Positions 9,299 to 17,821 of a DNA stretch of 64,000 bases are shown piece after piece. Made by a program: the position numbers and the translations under genes. The stretch is from Mariniphaga sp963747515. Its GTDB lineage: Bacteria > Bacteroidota > Bacteroidia > Bacteroidales > Prolixibacteraceae. Numbering within the stretch: the first letter of the stretch is position 1; each line of letters begins with the position of its first letter. Location: positions 992,001 through 1,056,000 of the forward strand of contig CAVVFN010000008.1 in assembly GCA_963747515.1 (NCBI GenBank), in the 5' to 3' direction. The notes under the pieces were generated by a model. It was not told the origin of the DNA. It saw only the letters and a program-made list of their open reading frames with translations, and made no database searches.

Positions 9299-10639
9299 AT
9301 GTTTGTAAAGCCATATCTGAAACAGAATTTAACCACAGGAGAACGATACACTGTTTACAAATTGTGCGAGGGATACCGGATCAATGGTCAGGTAACTCAT
9401 CGTATCATCGTCAGTTTAGGCCGTTTGGATGAATTGGAAACCGATGAGCAGAAAAAGCTATTGGGCAAACGGGTGGAGCAATTGCTTATAAACGGAGGGA
9501 ATACATTATCCACAAATGACGCAGGAGATCTGATCGAACAACTTGCACGTTTTTATTTTGAAGAAATACGAAGAAAAAAGCGGTATGATATTAAACAGGG
9601 CAAAACCGATTGGGAAGTGGTTAACATGTCCACACTAAAGAACAAGGATGCTCGTGAGATAGGAGCCGAATGGTTGTGCAAACAAGCCTTTGACCAATTG
9701 GGCATTAGTGATTTCTTACGGCAGTCTGGCTGGGAACAAGACAAAATTGCCCTGGCCACATCGCACATCATAAGCAGGGCAGTATACCCGGCAAGTGAAT
9801 TTAAAACCGTTTCCTACATTAAAGAAAACTCAGCCGTCAGTGAAATAACCGGGCTTGACAGGGAAAAGTTAACCAAGGACCTGCTCTACGGCATATCGCA
9901 TCAACTGTATAAAATAAAGGATCCTTTGGAGCAATATTTATCCAGACGCACCAATGAACTGTTTGACCTTGAAGATAAAATCATATTATATGACCTGACC
10001 AATACTTATTTTGAAGGAAGGATGCAGGGCACCAAAATAGCCAAATTTGGGCGCAGCAAAGAAAAGCGAAGTGATGCCCGGCTGGTAGTGTTGGCAGTAG
10101 TAGTCAACCGGGAAGGCTTTTTGAAGTACTCAAACATTTACCAGGGCAATATGGCCGACTGTAAGACACTGGAAGGAATAATAAATGGGTTAGGTGCCCA
10201 AACCTCTTTTTCAGGTCGTAAGCCCATTGTAGTGATTGATGCAGGAATTGCAACCGATGATAACCTTTCTATGCTAAAAAGTAAAGGGTATGATTACATG
10301 TGTGTATCACGCTCATCATTAAAAGATTACCATGCAGATACCAAGGCAACCCCGGTGCAGATTACCGATAAAAGGAAACAGCGCATAGAACTGCTCAAGG
10401 TTCGGGTAGATGGAGATAGCGATCAGTATCTTTGGGTGAAGAGCCAGGCGAAAAAGCTCAAAGAAGATAGTATGAACGGCCTGCTTGCGCAAAGATTTGA
10501 AGAGGGCATTCAAGCAATACAGGAAGGAATTGCCAAAAAGGGTGGCACCAAAAGACTAAGCAAGGTTTATGAACGTATTGGAAGGCTTAAACAGAAATAT
10601 CCTTCTGTTACATACCTGGTACGATATAAATGTATGTGA
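9299..10639 (+). pseudogene. IS1634-family transposase, N-terminal and central part (C-terminus lost)
   Basis: The reading frame gives 446 residues, whereas intact members of the family are usually about 550-600. The N-terminal part (YTVYKLCEGYRINGQVTHRI) is typical of IS1634-group transposases. First catalytic Asp candidate: IILYDLTNTYFEG near residue 233. Second: KPIVVIDAGIATDDN near 314. The third acidic residue (E of the YREK-like motif) is in the separate fragment at 12037-12482. Recognisable homology ends at GRLKQKYPSV near residue 436; the last residues before the stop come from the junction with the inserted IS21 sequence. The catalytic triad is therefore split and the enzyme cannot be functional as encoded. 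Confidence 0.85.
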
Positions 10640-10668
10640 CAACGGAAGTGGAACGGCTACATGTATAA

Positions 10669-11295
10669 GTTGCCGCCATAAAACAGGGGAGTCTGAAAAC
10701 CAATGCGGAATTTACTCTTTATCGGGTAGGGGCAAGAAGCAAAGTTCGCCTGACTCATGAAGTACAGTCTTTTATAGATGCGCAGCTTGAAGTAAACGGC
10801 AAGAAAGTAGCACAGGGCATGCGCAAGCAAATACTGAAGAATATAGATATATTGCAATTACTTCATGAACAAGGTTTCAATATTGGCTACACCACTGTAG
10901 TAATTACATCAGGGAAAAGTTAGGAAAATCAGTCAACCTTCCGGAGGCTTTTATCCGTCAGCAGTATGAGCCAGGTTCAGTATGTGAGTTTGATTGGGGC
11001 GAGATTAAACTAAATATAGATGGACATCTGTTGCGTTTTCAACTTGCTGTATTTACCTCTGCTTATAGTAATTATCGCTATGCTATGATTTTTAAACGTC
11101 AGGATACCCTGGCTTTTATGGAATCACATGTTTCCTTTTTTGAGCATACAGATGGTGTTTACCACCAGATGGTTTATGACAATATGCGTGTTGCTGTTGC
11201 CAAATTTGTAGGTAAACACGAAAAGGAGCTTACCAGGGCATTGCTCCAGCTCAAGGGGCACTACCAGTTTGTCCATCGTTTTTGTAATGACTACA
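10669..11295 (+). pseudogene. istA: IS21-family transposase IstA remnant (frameshifted, truncated at both ends)
   Basis: One frame (10669-10900) gives GMRKQILKNIDILQLLHEQG and then YTTV. A one-base deletion near 10898-10901 moves the rest to another frame (from about 10899), where NYIREKLGKSVNLPEAFIRQ, EFDWGEIKL and MVYDNMRVAVAKFVGKHEKE follow. These are the DDE integrase-core segments of IstA: the first Asp in EFDWGE and the second in VYDNMR. The N-terminal helix-turn-helix region has no recognisable counterpart, and everything after FVHRFCN, including the catalytic Glu, is deleted. The protein cannot be active. Confidence 0.8.
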
Positions 11296-11302
11296 TACCC
11301 GC

Positions 11303-11896
11303 TTGGAAAACCGGAAGAAAGCACAGATCAGGCAGGCAGGTTTTCCAGCTAAATTATACCTGCACGATTTAAAGCGGGATTTACTCCCGGTTGATGCATC
11401 AGAAAAACTCACCTTGCTTGAACGACTTGATTTTGTGGCTTCTGGAAGAAATATCATATTGGCAGGAAATCCGGGAACAGGCAAAACTCATATTGCTACC
11501 GGACTTGGGCTGAAAGCCTGTCTGCAAGGGTACAAAGTTTATTTTACCACCGTACACGGGCTGCTTACCCAATTGCGCGAATCACACGCACAGCGAACCC
11601 TGCGACAGATGGAACTGCGGTTTGAAAAATATGATCTGGTGATATGTGATGAGTTTGGCTATATCTCTTTTGATAAACAAGGAGCTGAACTGCTGTTTAA
11701 TCATCTCTCGCTTCGTGCAGGTCGTAAGTCAACCATCATAACAACAAACCTGGGATTCGACCGGTGGGAGGAGATCTTTGGTGATGCGGTACTCACCGCC
11801 GCTTTGGTAGACAGGTTGACTCATAAGGCACATCTGGTAAATATGAATGGTGAATCGTACCGGTTAAGGGAAACAAAAGAAATGATGAAAAAATGA
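11303..11896 (+). pseudogene. istB: IS21-family ATPase helper IstB, N-terminally truncated
   Basis: The 197-residue frame is an AAA+ ATPase of the DnaC/IstB group that assists IstA in target selection. Walker A is GNPGTGKTHIATGL (near residue 55), Walker B is YDLVICDEFGYI (near 110), and sensor 1 is STIITTNLGFDRW (near 142). Intact IstB is about 245-250 residues; the first 45 or so are missing because of the deletion that fused it to the istA remnant around 11285-11303. The ATG at 11303 lies inside the truncated gene and is not the original start. The ATPase fold could still be made, but no functional IstA partner exists here. Confidence 0.85.
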
Positions 11897-11924
11897 AAAA
11901 CCAACAAATCAAAATCCGTGCACC

Positions 11925-11964
11925 AGTACTCTTCTGATCGGGGTACCCCGATCAGAAGAGTACT
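11925..11964 (+). terminator. 40-bp perfect palindrome followed by T-rich DNA, downstream of istB
   Basis: The sequence is its own reverse complement over all 40 bases: the half-site AGTACTCTTCTGATCGGGGT is followed by its exact inverse with no unpaired spacer. On the plus strand GCCTTTTTATTT follows, which looks like an intrinsic terminator tail 29 bp after the istB stop. The lack of a loop is unusual for a terminator and more like a cruciform or protein-binding site; in RNA a few central bases would form the loop. Confidence 0.7.
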
Positions 11965-11985
11965 GCCTTTTTATTTAAAGTAAAA

Positions 11986-12021
11986 TGGTATACTTTTGGA
12001 CTGAACTACTGGTATACTTTT
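11986..12021 (+). repeat. Two 12-bp direct repeats near the right end of the IS21 remnant
   Basis: TGGTATACTTTT occurs at 11986-11997 and again at 12010-12021, 24 bp apart. IS21 elements carry several such repeats at their ends as IstA-binding sites, so these probably mark the surviving right end. No counterpart was seen at the left edge, consistent with loss of that end. Confidence 0.6.
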
Positions 12022-12036
12022 CGGTTGAAATAAACA

Positions 12037-12482
12037 ATTTTCTGCGGACTTCGATTATGAAACTTAACGAGCATACCTTCTGGTCCATTTACAACACTAT
12101 TCGTGAAATTGAATATACTTTCCGGGTATTGAAAACAGATCTTGATCTGCGCCCAATTTATCACAAAACAGATGAAGCCTCGATGGCACACCTGAACCTG
12201 GGAATACTGGCATACTGGTTAGTAGTAACTATAAGATATCAATTAAAACAAAAGGGGGTAACCTCAGACTGGCGTGAAATTGTCCGAAAGATGAGCACCC
12301 AAAAATGCGTGACCACAAGTATGCAAAATATTAAACAAGAGACCATCTCAATTAGGCAATGTACTGAACCAACAAAAGAAGCAAAAACTGTATATGATCT
12401 CTTGCAGTATAAATATGCACCTTTTACAAGAAAAAAATCTGTTGTACCCCCTCCGGAAATCTTAAAAAAAGATAGTTCTTGA
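12037..12482 (+). pseudogene. IS1634-family transposase, C-terminal fragment
   Basis: From about 12037 the frame reads FLRTSIMKLNEHTFWSIYN, then TIREIEYTFRVLKTDLDLRP, then IYHKTDEASMAHLNLGILAY. This is the C-terminal catalytic region of an IS1634 transposase, with the acidic residue of an R-x-x-E-(6)-K type motif in REIEYTFRVLK. An upstream in-frame start at 11985 lies in IS21 DNA and is incidental. It matches the missing C-terminus of the 9299-10639 frame, minus about 40-50 residues. The stop at 12480-12482 is 23 bp before the right inverted repeat, the normal layout of the element. Confidence 0.85.
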
Positions 12483-12505
12483 TATCAGACATTTACAGGT
12501 TTACA

Positions 12506-12522
12506 CCTGCAATGTGGGTTAA
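12506..12522 (-). repeat. Right inverted repeat of the IS1634-like element
   Basis: CCTGCAATGTGGGTTAA, the exact inverse of 9104-9120. Confidence 0.85.
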
Positions 12523-12576
12523 GCCTGATATATCTTTTAGGATAATCGTAAAGTCTTCCTGTAAATAAAGAAGTCC

Positions 12577-13506
12577 TCAGTTTAAAAAATAAATCCACAA
12601 CGGGAGAATCACCACAGATAGCAAAGTTCCAAAAACAACCGTCCGTGCAAACAGCTTTGACTCCAGATCATACTGAACCGATAATGCGTATGGGGTAAGG
12701 CCTAGAGGCATGGCAGCTTCCAATACACTGGCATTTATAAAGTCAACAGGGACAGAAAAAAATTGCAGAACAAAAAGGTACATTGCCGGCAGTAAAATCA
12801 TAGCTGTGAATGTAAACAATGCCACCTGTTTCCACTCATTGAAACTGCCTGCTTTTTCATATCCAAGAAAAATACCCAATGAAAACAAAACAACAGCGGT
12901 TACCGATTGAGAAAAAAAGCGAAGTGTTTGTTCGGCAAATCCGGGTACCGGAATGTGGAATGCAACAATTGCCAGGCCTGCAAAAACCGACAGCAGCAAA
13001 GGATTTTTAAGCAGGCTGAAAAGCATCTTCCTCAAATTGACTGTTTTCTTGCCATTTACCTCTACCAGAATAAGTGCAAATGTTAACATCCAGAAAATAT
13101 ATACTGCTGCAATAATAGCAGCAACCGGCATAATTGCTTCTCCAAAGGCATTTTGAAGCACGGGTATGCCCAGGTAGGCTACATTTCCAAAAGGTAGAAT
13201 TAGGAAAAGGGCCTGCCTTATTTTTAGAGGAAGTTTAAAAATCCATGCCAAAGGAAAAGCAAGCAGAATACTTGCCACGATATATGCCGAATTCAACAGA
13301 ATGAGCGGCAGGTAAGCTTTCAACTCCGATTGAAGCTGCATAAGAGACACGATAACCAAAGCCGGAAATCCTATCCACAAAGCATACTTATTAAAGATAT
13401 TAACCCATTGAACTTTGGCTGTACCCGTTCTTTTAAACAGGAGCCCTATAAAAATAACCAGGAAAAGTGGTAAAACAGTTTCAAAAGCAATCAGGAATGC
13501 ATCCAT
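12577..13506 (-). CDS. AEC-family transporter (auxin efflux carrier-like permease)
   Basis: The 309-residue protein has about ten hydrophobic helices in two halves, typical of the AEC family, whose bacterial members move organic acids such as malate or malonate. Visible family traits are the N-terminal FETVLPLFLVIFIGLLFKR, the LPFGNVAYLGIPVL segment near residue 103 (the conserved N-x-x-x-x-G-x-P pattern), and EAAMPLGLTPYAL near 268. The start ATG lies inside the last codons of the upstream HAD phosphatase gene (16-bp overlap), so they are one operon. The substrate is not predictable. The 3' end lies close to the IS1634-like element but the gene is intact. Confidence 0.85.
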   Translation of the reverse strand: MDAFLIAFETVLPLFLVIFIGLLFKRTGTAKVQWVNIFNKYALWIGFPALVIVSLMQLQSELKAYLPLILLNSAYIVASILLAFPLAWIFKLPLKIRQALFLILPFGNVAYLGIPVLQNAFGEAIMPVAAIIAAVYIFWMLTFALILVEVNGKKTVNLRKMLFSLLKNPLLLSVFAGLAIVAFHIPVPGFAEQTLRFFSQSVTAVVLFSLGIFLGYEKAGSFNEWKQVALFTFTAMILLPAMYLFVLQFFSVPVDFINASVLEAAMPLGLTPYALSVQYDLESKLFARTVVFGTLLSVVILPLWIYFLN

Positions 13507-14096
13507 TCTCCATAATTAATATGAGGGCGGATGTCGGTTACCATCATCCCCGCCTTTTTTGCAGCCAAAATTCCCAGATCTCCGTCCTCAAATACCTGGC
13601 AAACCGATGGCTCCACTTTCATCAACCTTGCACATTCCAAAAAGGTATCGGGTTCAGGCTTATGTTTTGTAACATCCTCAGCCGATACAATGAAATCGAA
13701 ATATTTTTCGAGTTCGAGTGCATTTAGCTGTACTTCAGCACTCCTGCGGCTGGCTCCTGTACCCACTGACATGGGAAATTTTTTAAAGTATGCTTTCACA
13801 ATGGAAGTTACCTCTTCAACCGGCTTTAAAAGTTTTGATGAATCCCAAAAAGAAGTTTGCTTCAATTTCACAATCTCTTCCGGTGACGCATTTAATCCAT
13901 ACTGCTCCACAAGGCGCCTGGCAAATTCAATTGTTGGTCTGCCGGTTAATTCAAATAATATTTGCGGATCGAATTTGAATCCATACAATTCACCTATCTT
14001 GTTCCAGGTAGCAATATGCACCGGCAGTGAATTAGATAAAGTCCCGTCGAGGTCAAATATAAGAGCCCTGGCATCAGGGTGAACAAGTAATCCCAT
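13491..14096 (-). CDS. HAD-superfamily phosphatase/phosphoglucomutase-like hydrolase
   Basis: The 201-residue protein is a subfamily IA HAD enzyme close to YqaB/beta-phosphoglucomutase. Motif I is LIFDLDGTLSNS (nucleophile Asp15, Asp17), motif II is the Thr in SVGTGASRR, the lysine is in DVTKHKPEPDTFLECARLM, and motif IV is VFEDGDLGILAAKKAGM. The helical cap sits between motifs I and II. Likely activity is dephosphorylation of a small phosphosugar. The ATG at 14096 is preferred because MGLLVHPDARALIFDLDG gives the usual short lead to motif I; an in-frame TTG at 14117 overlaps a likely promoter. It is followed by and overlaps the AEC transporter gene. Confidence 0.85.
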   Translation of the reverse strand: MGLLVHPDARALIFDLDGTLSNSLPVHIATWNKIGELYGFKFDPQILFELTGRPTIEFARRLVEQYGLNASPEEIVKLKQTSFWDSSKLLKPVEEVTSIVKAYFKKFPMSVGTGASRRSAEVQLNALELEKYFDFIVSAEDVTKHKPEPDTFLECARLMKVEPSVCQVFEDGDLGILAAKKAGMMVTDIRPHINYGEWMHS

Positions 14097-14114
14097 TTTT
14101 ATACATTTTGTTTG

Positions 14115-14122
14115 CAAAAGTA
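14115..14122 (-). promoter_or_regulatory. Candidate -7 element TACTTTTG of the HAD/AEC operon
   Basis: On the minus strand this matches TAnnTTTG exactly and ends 18 bases before the ATG at 14096. A TTTG is found 23 bases further upstream, slightly more than the usual spacing. Confidence 0.45.
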
Positions 14123-14318
14123 ATATTTCACAGGCGTTTATTATTCAAAATGGCCCTATTTCAAGATTTTTTAAAATTGAAATCATACCCTGGATTGTTC
14201 TTATCCAAACCATCAAATGATTTTTCCTGATGAAAAGGGTCAGACAACATAAAAAATTGAATTCGTTTCGTGGAATTTACTTACCCCAGCACAGCAAATT
14301 CCCGCGGAAATCCGGAGA

Positions 14319-15080
14319 TTAAAACTGACTGTAAATATTTTTAATAATTTCGGCAGAATATAAACTGGCTATTTTTTTCACAAAAGCTGGAAAACTTACA
14401 GGAGAATGTTCATCTGCATCATCGGAAATGGTTCTTATAACTGCAAAAGGAGTATCATTTTCATAACAAACCTGTGCCACGGCAGCACCCTCCATTTCCA
14501 CACATAATATATCCGGTAAAACCGACTGCAGCATTTTTTTTTGGTGGGAGTTGTAAAAGAACTGATCTCCGCTTGCAATGTCACCTGTGAATACTTTTGG
14601 GTCAGAAAGGTTAAAGTCGGCCATATCTTCCTGGCTAATTATTCTATGAAAACTTTTATTTTCAAGCAAACGATCAACAGCTTTCTCAGCCATAGCCGCC
14701 AATTGTGCATCCGCCTCCACATAGATTTTGTTCAGCAACGGAATTTCAAATTGTTTTATGAAGGGACGGGCATCCAAATCGTGCTGTACCAATCTTTTTG
14801 CGATAACAATATCTCCTGTACGCAAACCGGAATGAACTGCACCGGCCACACCTGTAAATAGAAGTCCCGTTACATTAAACCTGTGCACCAAGGTGGCAGC
14901 AGTAGTTGCAGCTGCCACTTTACCCCACCTTGAAAAAACCACCACAGTATTTATACCATTTATTTTACCTGTGAAATAGGTCCTTTTCCCAGTTGAAACT
15001 TCCTGACATTCTGAAAGCAATCCAACCACACCATCAATTTCTTCAGGCATTGCACCCATTATTCCTATAACTTTATTCAT
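14319..15080 (-). CDS. mtnN: 5'-methylthioadenosine/S-adenosylhomocysteine nucleosidase
   Basis: The 253-residue enzyme cleaves adenine from MTA and SAH, feeding methionine salvage and removing SAM by-products. The start MNKVIGIMGAMPEEIDGVVG is the classic N-terminus with the catalytic Glu near residue 14. TGVAGAVHSGLRTGDIVIA is the purine-phosphorylase-like glycine-rich strand. VEMEGAAVAQV near residue 190 holds the ribose-binding Met-Glu pair, and RTISDDADEHS holds the catalytic Asp. It is slightly longer than the common 230 residues because of an insertion around residues 125-165. It is transcribed alone. Confidence 0.92.
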   Translation of the reverse strand: MNKVIGIMGAMPEEIDGVVGLLSECQEVSTGKRTYFTGKINGINTVVVFSRWGKVAAATTAATLVHRFNVTGLLFTGVAGAVHSGLRTGDIVIAKRLVQHDLDARPFIKQFEIPLLNKIYVEADAQLAAMAEKAVDRLLENKSFHRIISQEDMADFNLSDPKVFTGDIASGDQFFYNSHQKKMLQSVLPDILCVEMEGAAVAQVCYENDTPFAVIRTISDDADEHSPVSFPAFVKKIASLYSAEIIKNIYSQF

Positions 15081-15622
15081 AGCCCTTTCAAAAGAAATAC
15101 AGTAATTATCGCATGCTGTTTATTCCAAACCAATACAACAGATCATATCGACAAATTTTCGTAAAGTTAAATTTAGTCAGGAAAAATATCATGAAATTTG
15201 AAAATTAATCCGGATAAACTTGCCTCGAATGATTACAACCAATTATCAATTTTATAATTAACAAATCTTTTTGAAGAATGATAAACAGAATAAAATTTAT
15301 TACTGCAGGAGAATTAAGCATGTGGTGAATTGTATAGGACACACGAATTGAAACCACTTATTATTATGGAATGGTTAAAGGATTGATATATAAAAAGGAG
15401 GATATTCACAAGACTGATAACCTTTCCTTCCTTTTAAAGTTTGTTTATTCCGGATTAACTGATGTTTTCTGAAACAGGATGAAACATTCCTGCCAAAAAA
15501 TGTTTTACTTTAACAGACCAACAGGAAAAAATAAAAAAAATATCGCATAAAATATATCCTTAAAAGATTATATCTAATGCGATATCGGTTTTCAGTAAAA
15601 CAGTTTTATTAAAAAAGTAAAA
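15081..15622. other. 542-bp gene-free stretch between mtnN and the CHRD gene
   Basis: No supportable ORF. It contains the intrinsic terminator of the CHRD gene at its right end (15519-15585). The remainder is AT-rich and holds the upstream region of mtnN. A GGAGG at 15401 is followed by no open frame of any length. Confidence 0.6.
15519..15585 (-). terminator. Rho-independent terminator of the CHRD lipoprotein gene
   Basis: ATATCGCAT (15577-15585 read on the minus strand) pairs with ATGCGATAT (15540-15548). On the minus strand the hairpin is followed by eight T, an A and six more T. It begins 37 bp after the CHRD stop codon. Confidence 0.85.
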
Positions 15623-16156
15623 CTAGTTTCCGCTAATTTGTCCCCTTATTTCTCCTCCTCCAAAAGCTACTGTATGAACATTAACATACGCGTTTCCTGA
15701 TTTCATGTTTTCTATAAGATCTTTAAGAGTTTGACCGGCAAGACTTCCTGTTAAATTATCAGCAGTAATTTCTCCCTGTGCCAGGATGCCGTTGGTTATT
15801 CCTTCTATCAGAACAGGTGGCGCACCTGATGGATACAACCAAACGACCACACCACCAATTGATCCGGCTGCTGCCAGGTGAATGTGAGCCATTCTTACAT
15901 TTTCAATATTGGCAACAATCAGCTTGTAACTAAGCGTCATGCCGTCTTTGCTCAAATTAAAAATAGCCTGACCTGTTGCATCGGTTTCAACAGCGGGCAC
16001 CTCCTGGTCGCCTGAAAGATGAGCGCGGAAATTTGTTTTCATACCTGCGCTTTTCAGAGCAGCTTCATCCTGAAAAGTTTCTTCAGGTTGCAGTGAATCG
16101 CACGATGACACAATTATCATAAACGGTGCAATCAATAAGAATAAAAATTTTTTCAT
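15623..16156 (-). CDS. CHRD-domain lipoprotein
   Basis: The 177-residue protein has a lipoprotein signal peptide (MKKFLFLLIAPFMIIVSSC, lipidated Cys19), a short linker, then one CHRD domain. The domain shows FRAHLSGDQEVPAVETDATG, LSYKLIVANIENVRMAHIHL and VHTVAFGGGEIRGQI, the usual A-H-L-S-G-x-x-E-V-P-P and final G-G-E-I-R-G-Q-I signatures. The domain is named after animal chordin; its bacterial role is unknown and it may bind metal or a protein partner. The product is expected in the periplasm or outer membrane. It is a single-gene unit with a strong terminator. Confidence 0.88.
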   Translation of the reverse strand: MKKFLFLLIAPFMIIVSSCDSLQPEETFQDEAALKSAGMKTNFRAHLSGDQEVPAVETDATGQAIFNLSKDGMTLSYKLIVANIENVRMAHIHLAAAGSIGGVVVWLYPSGAPPVLIEGITNGILAQGEITADNLTGSLAGQTLKDLIENMKSGNAYVNVHTVAFGGGEIRGQISGN

Positions 16157-16377
16157 AAAAATGGTTATTAAATATTAAAGCAATTAACAATCAGTGGATT
16201 AAAATTGTTCTAATAAAAGACAAAAATGTTTTTTGTTCAATATTTTAACTGTGTGCAAAATAGAATTCCCTAACCAATCGTTGATTCTTCATTAAAAGTT
16301 TCCTGAGTTATTTATTTGAAATTCTTAGAATACAAACTTTTTTTCTACTTTTAATTCCAGATTTAATTCAATTTATC

Positions 16378-17718
16378 ATGAACAATAGACAAACAAGAAG
16401 AAAATTCATCAAGCAATCAGCTGCGGCAGCTGCTGTACTTACTTTTCCAACCATCATTCCCGCACATGCATTTGGTGCCAACGATCGCATCAATGCGGCC
16501 GTGCTGGGACTAAACGGACGTGGTAAAAGCCATGTTACCGGGCTGATGGCTCAGGAAAACGTTCAGATTACCACCTTGTGCGATCCGGATATGAACGTAT
16601 TAAAAACCAGTCAAAAGTCATTTAAAGAGACATATGGAAAGGATGTGGCCCTGATCCAGGATCTTCGCAGGGTAATGGAAAACAAAGATATTGATATTGT
16701 CACCGTAGCAACACCCAATCATTGGCATGCGCTGGCGGTAATCTGGGCCTGCCAGGCTGGAAAAGATGTATACGTGGAGAAGCCTGGTGCACATAATGTG
16801 TGGGAAGGACGTAAAATGGTGGAGGCAGCAAACAAATACAACCGGATAGTTCAACACGGAGTGCAGTTAAGAAGTTCACCTGCAATAAATGAAGCTGTTA
16901 ACCTGATGCGCGATGGGTATATAGGCAGGGTATATATGGCCCGGGGTCTTGTTTTTCGCTGGAGGCCAAGCATCGGAAATCATCCGGTTGAACCGGTACC
17001 CGAAGGTCTGGATTACGATATCTGGACAGGACCAGCTCAAAAACAGCCCTTCAGCAGGAATCTGGTTCATTACAACTGGCACTGGAACTGGGAATATGGC
17101 AATGGCGATGTAGGCAACCAGGGAATTCATGAAACAGATATGTGCATGTGGGGCCTGGATGTGGGTCTTCCAACAAAAATTACTTCCATGGGAGGTAAAT
17201 TTCTATGGGATGATGCCAAGGAAGTTCCTGAAGTACTGACCTCAGTTTATCATTATCCGGATGAAAATAAAATTATACAATTTGAGGTTCGCCCATGGGT
17301 TACCAATACCGAGGAAGGGGTAACGGTAGGTAATATCTTTTATGGCGACAAGGGTATTCTTGTAATTGATGGTTACAGCAAATATCAAACCTTCATGGGT
17401 CAGAACAGAGAACCCGGGAAATCGGGGGATGACGGTGCTAAAGAAGCTTCTGGCATGGACAGGGGTGAAGGCGGTACCATAGGTCATTTTACCAATTTCA
17501 TTGAAGCTGTGCGGAAACACGATAAATCCATATTGAATGGTCCTGTTGAAACTGCCCATCTTGCTTCGGCACTGGCACATCTCGGAAACATTGCTTACCG
17601 GCTGGAAAGAGTATTGACATTTAATCCTCAAACAGAAAAATTTGTAAACGATAAGGAAGCTGATAAAATGCTTACCCGGAATTACAGGGCGCCTTATGTG
17701 GTACCTGATAAAGTTTAG
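16378..17718 (+). CDS. Tat-exported Gfo/Idh/MocA-family oxidoreductase
   Basis: The 446-residue NAD(P)-dependent sugar oxidoreductase has a Tat signal (TRRKFIKQSAAAAAVLTFPT, Arg7-Arg8) and so probably acts in the periplasm with a tightly bound cofactor. The Rossmann motif is AAVLGLNGRGKSH near residue 40. NHWHALAVIWACQAGKDVYV precedes the EKP motif with catalytic Lys135. The C-terminal domain has HYNWHWNWEYGNGDVGNQGI and HETDMCMWGL. This matches the group of exported enzymes that oxidise sugars in planctomycetes and Bacteroidota; the substrate is unknown. It is monocistronic with a hairpin right after the stop. It closely resembles the product of 41082-42455, sharing the WHWNW/WHWHW and NYRAPYVV/NYRKPYVV segments. 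Confidence 0.88.
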   Translation: MNNRQTRRKFIKQSAAAAAVLTFPTIIPAHAFGANDRINAAVLGLNGRGKSHVTGLMAQENVQITTLCDPDMNVLKTSQKSFKETYGKDVALIQDLRRVMENKDIDIVTVATPNHWHALAVIWACQAGKDVYVEKPGAHNVWEGRKMVEAANKYNRIVQHGVQLRSSPAINEAVNLMRDGYIGRVYMARGLVFRWRPSIGNHPVEPVPEGLDYDIWTGPAQKQPFSRNLVHYNWHWNWEYGNGDVGNQGIHETDMCMWGLDVGLPTKITSMGGKFLWDDAKEVPEVLTSVYHYPDENKIIQFEVRPWVTNTEEGVTVGNIFYGDKGILVIDGYSKYQTFMGQNREPGKSGDDGAKEASGMDRGEGGTIGHFTNFIEAVRKHDKSILNGPVETAHLASALAHLGNIAYRLERVLTFNPQTEKFVNDKEADKMLTRNYRAPYVVPDKV

Positions 17719-17729
17719 GACTTTATTTC

Positions 17730-17771
17730 AATAACAGGAAATGCTCCGGGAATGGAGCATTTCCTGTTATT
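17730..17771. terminator. 18-bp perfect stem-loop between converging genes
   Basis: AATAACAGGAAATGCTCC (17730-17747) pairs perfectly with GGAGCATTTCCTGTTATT (17754-17771) around the loop GGGAAT. It lies between the Gfo/Idh gene (plus) and pyrF (minus), so it probably acts in both directions, although neither side has a long T-run. Confidence 0.7.
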
Positions 17772-17821
17772 GACTTATTATATTTAGAAAATGTTGTGCT
17801 ATGATTCCAAATGAATTGATT

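Larger units (their letters stand above)
10631..12036 (+). mobile_element. Decayed IS21-family element nested in the IS1634-like element (edges approximate)
   Basis: Contents in order: an istA fragment with a frameshift, an internal deletion joining istA to istB, istB without its N-terminus, a 40-bp perfect palindrome, and two 12-bp direct repeats near the right end as in IS21 multiple terminal repeats. The proposed edges rest on a weak terminal match: TGTATGTGACAACGGAAGTG at 10631 against the reverse complement of the sequence ending at 12036 (about 13 of 20 positions agree), with the TGT...ACA ends expected for IS21. No target duplication is visible. The left edge is the less certain one. 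Confidence 0.65.
9104..12522 (+). mobile_element. IS1634-family insertion sequence, inactivated by a nested IS21-family remnant
   Basis: The element is bounded by perfect 17-bp inverted repeats (TTAACCCACATTGCAGG at 9104-9120; its reverse complement at 12506-12522). It carries an IS1634-type transposase split into an N-terminal part (9299-10639) and a C-terminal part (about 12037-12482). Between them lies about 1.4 kb of IS21-type sequence. Roughly 40-50 transposase residues between the two parts are missing, so the event was not a clean insertion. I found no matching target duplication next to the repeats. The element is immobile unless helped in trans. Confidence 0.85.

Noticed and set aside
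12517..12530. Target duplication for the IS1634-like element
   Set aside because: The six bases outside the left repeat (ATTCTT) and outside the right repeat (GCCTGA) do not match.
13531..14082. 183-codon open frame on the plus strand
   Set aside because: It is antisense to the HAD phosphatase gene, which has all catalytic motifs; no family resemblance.
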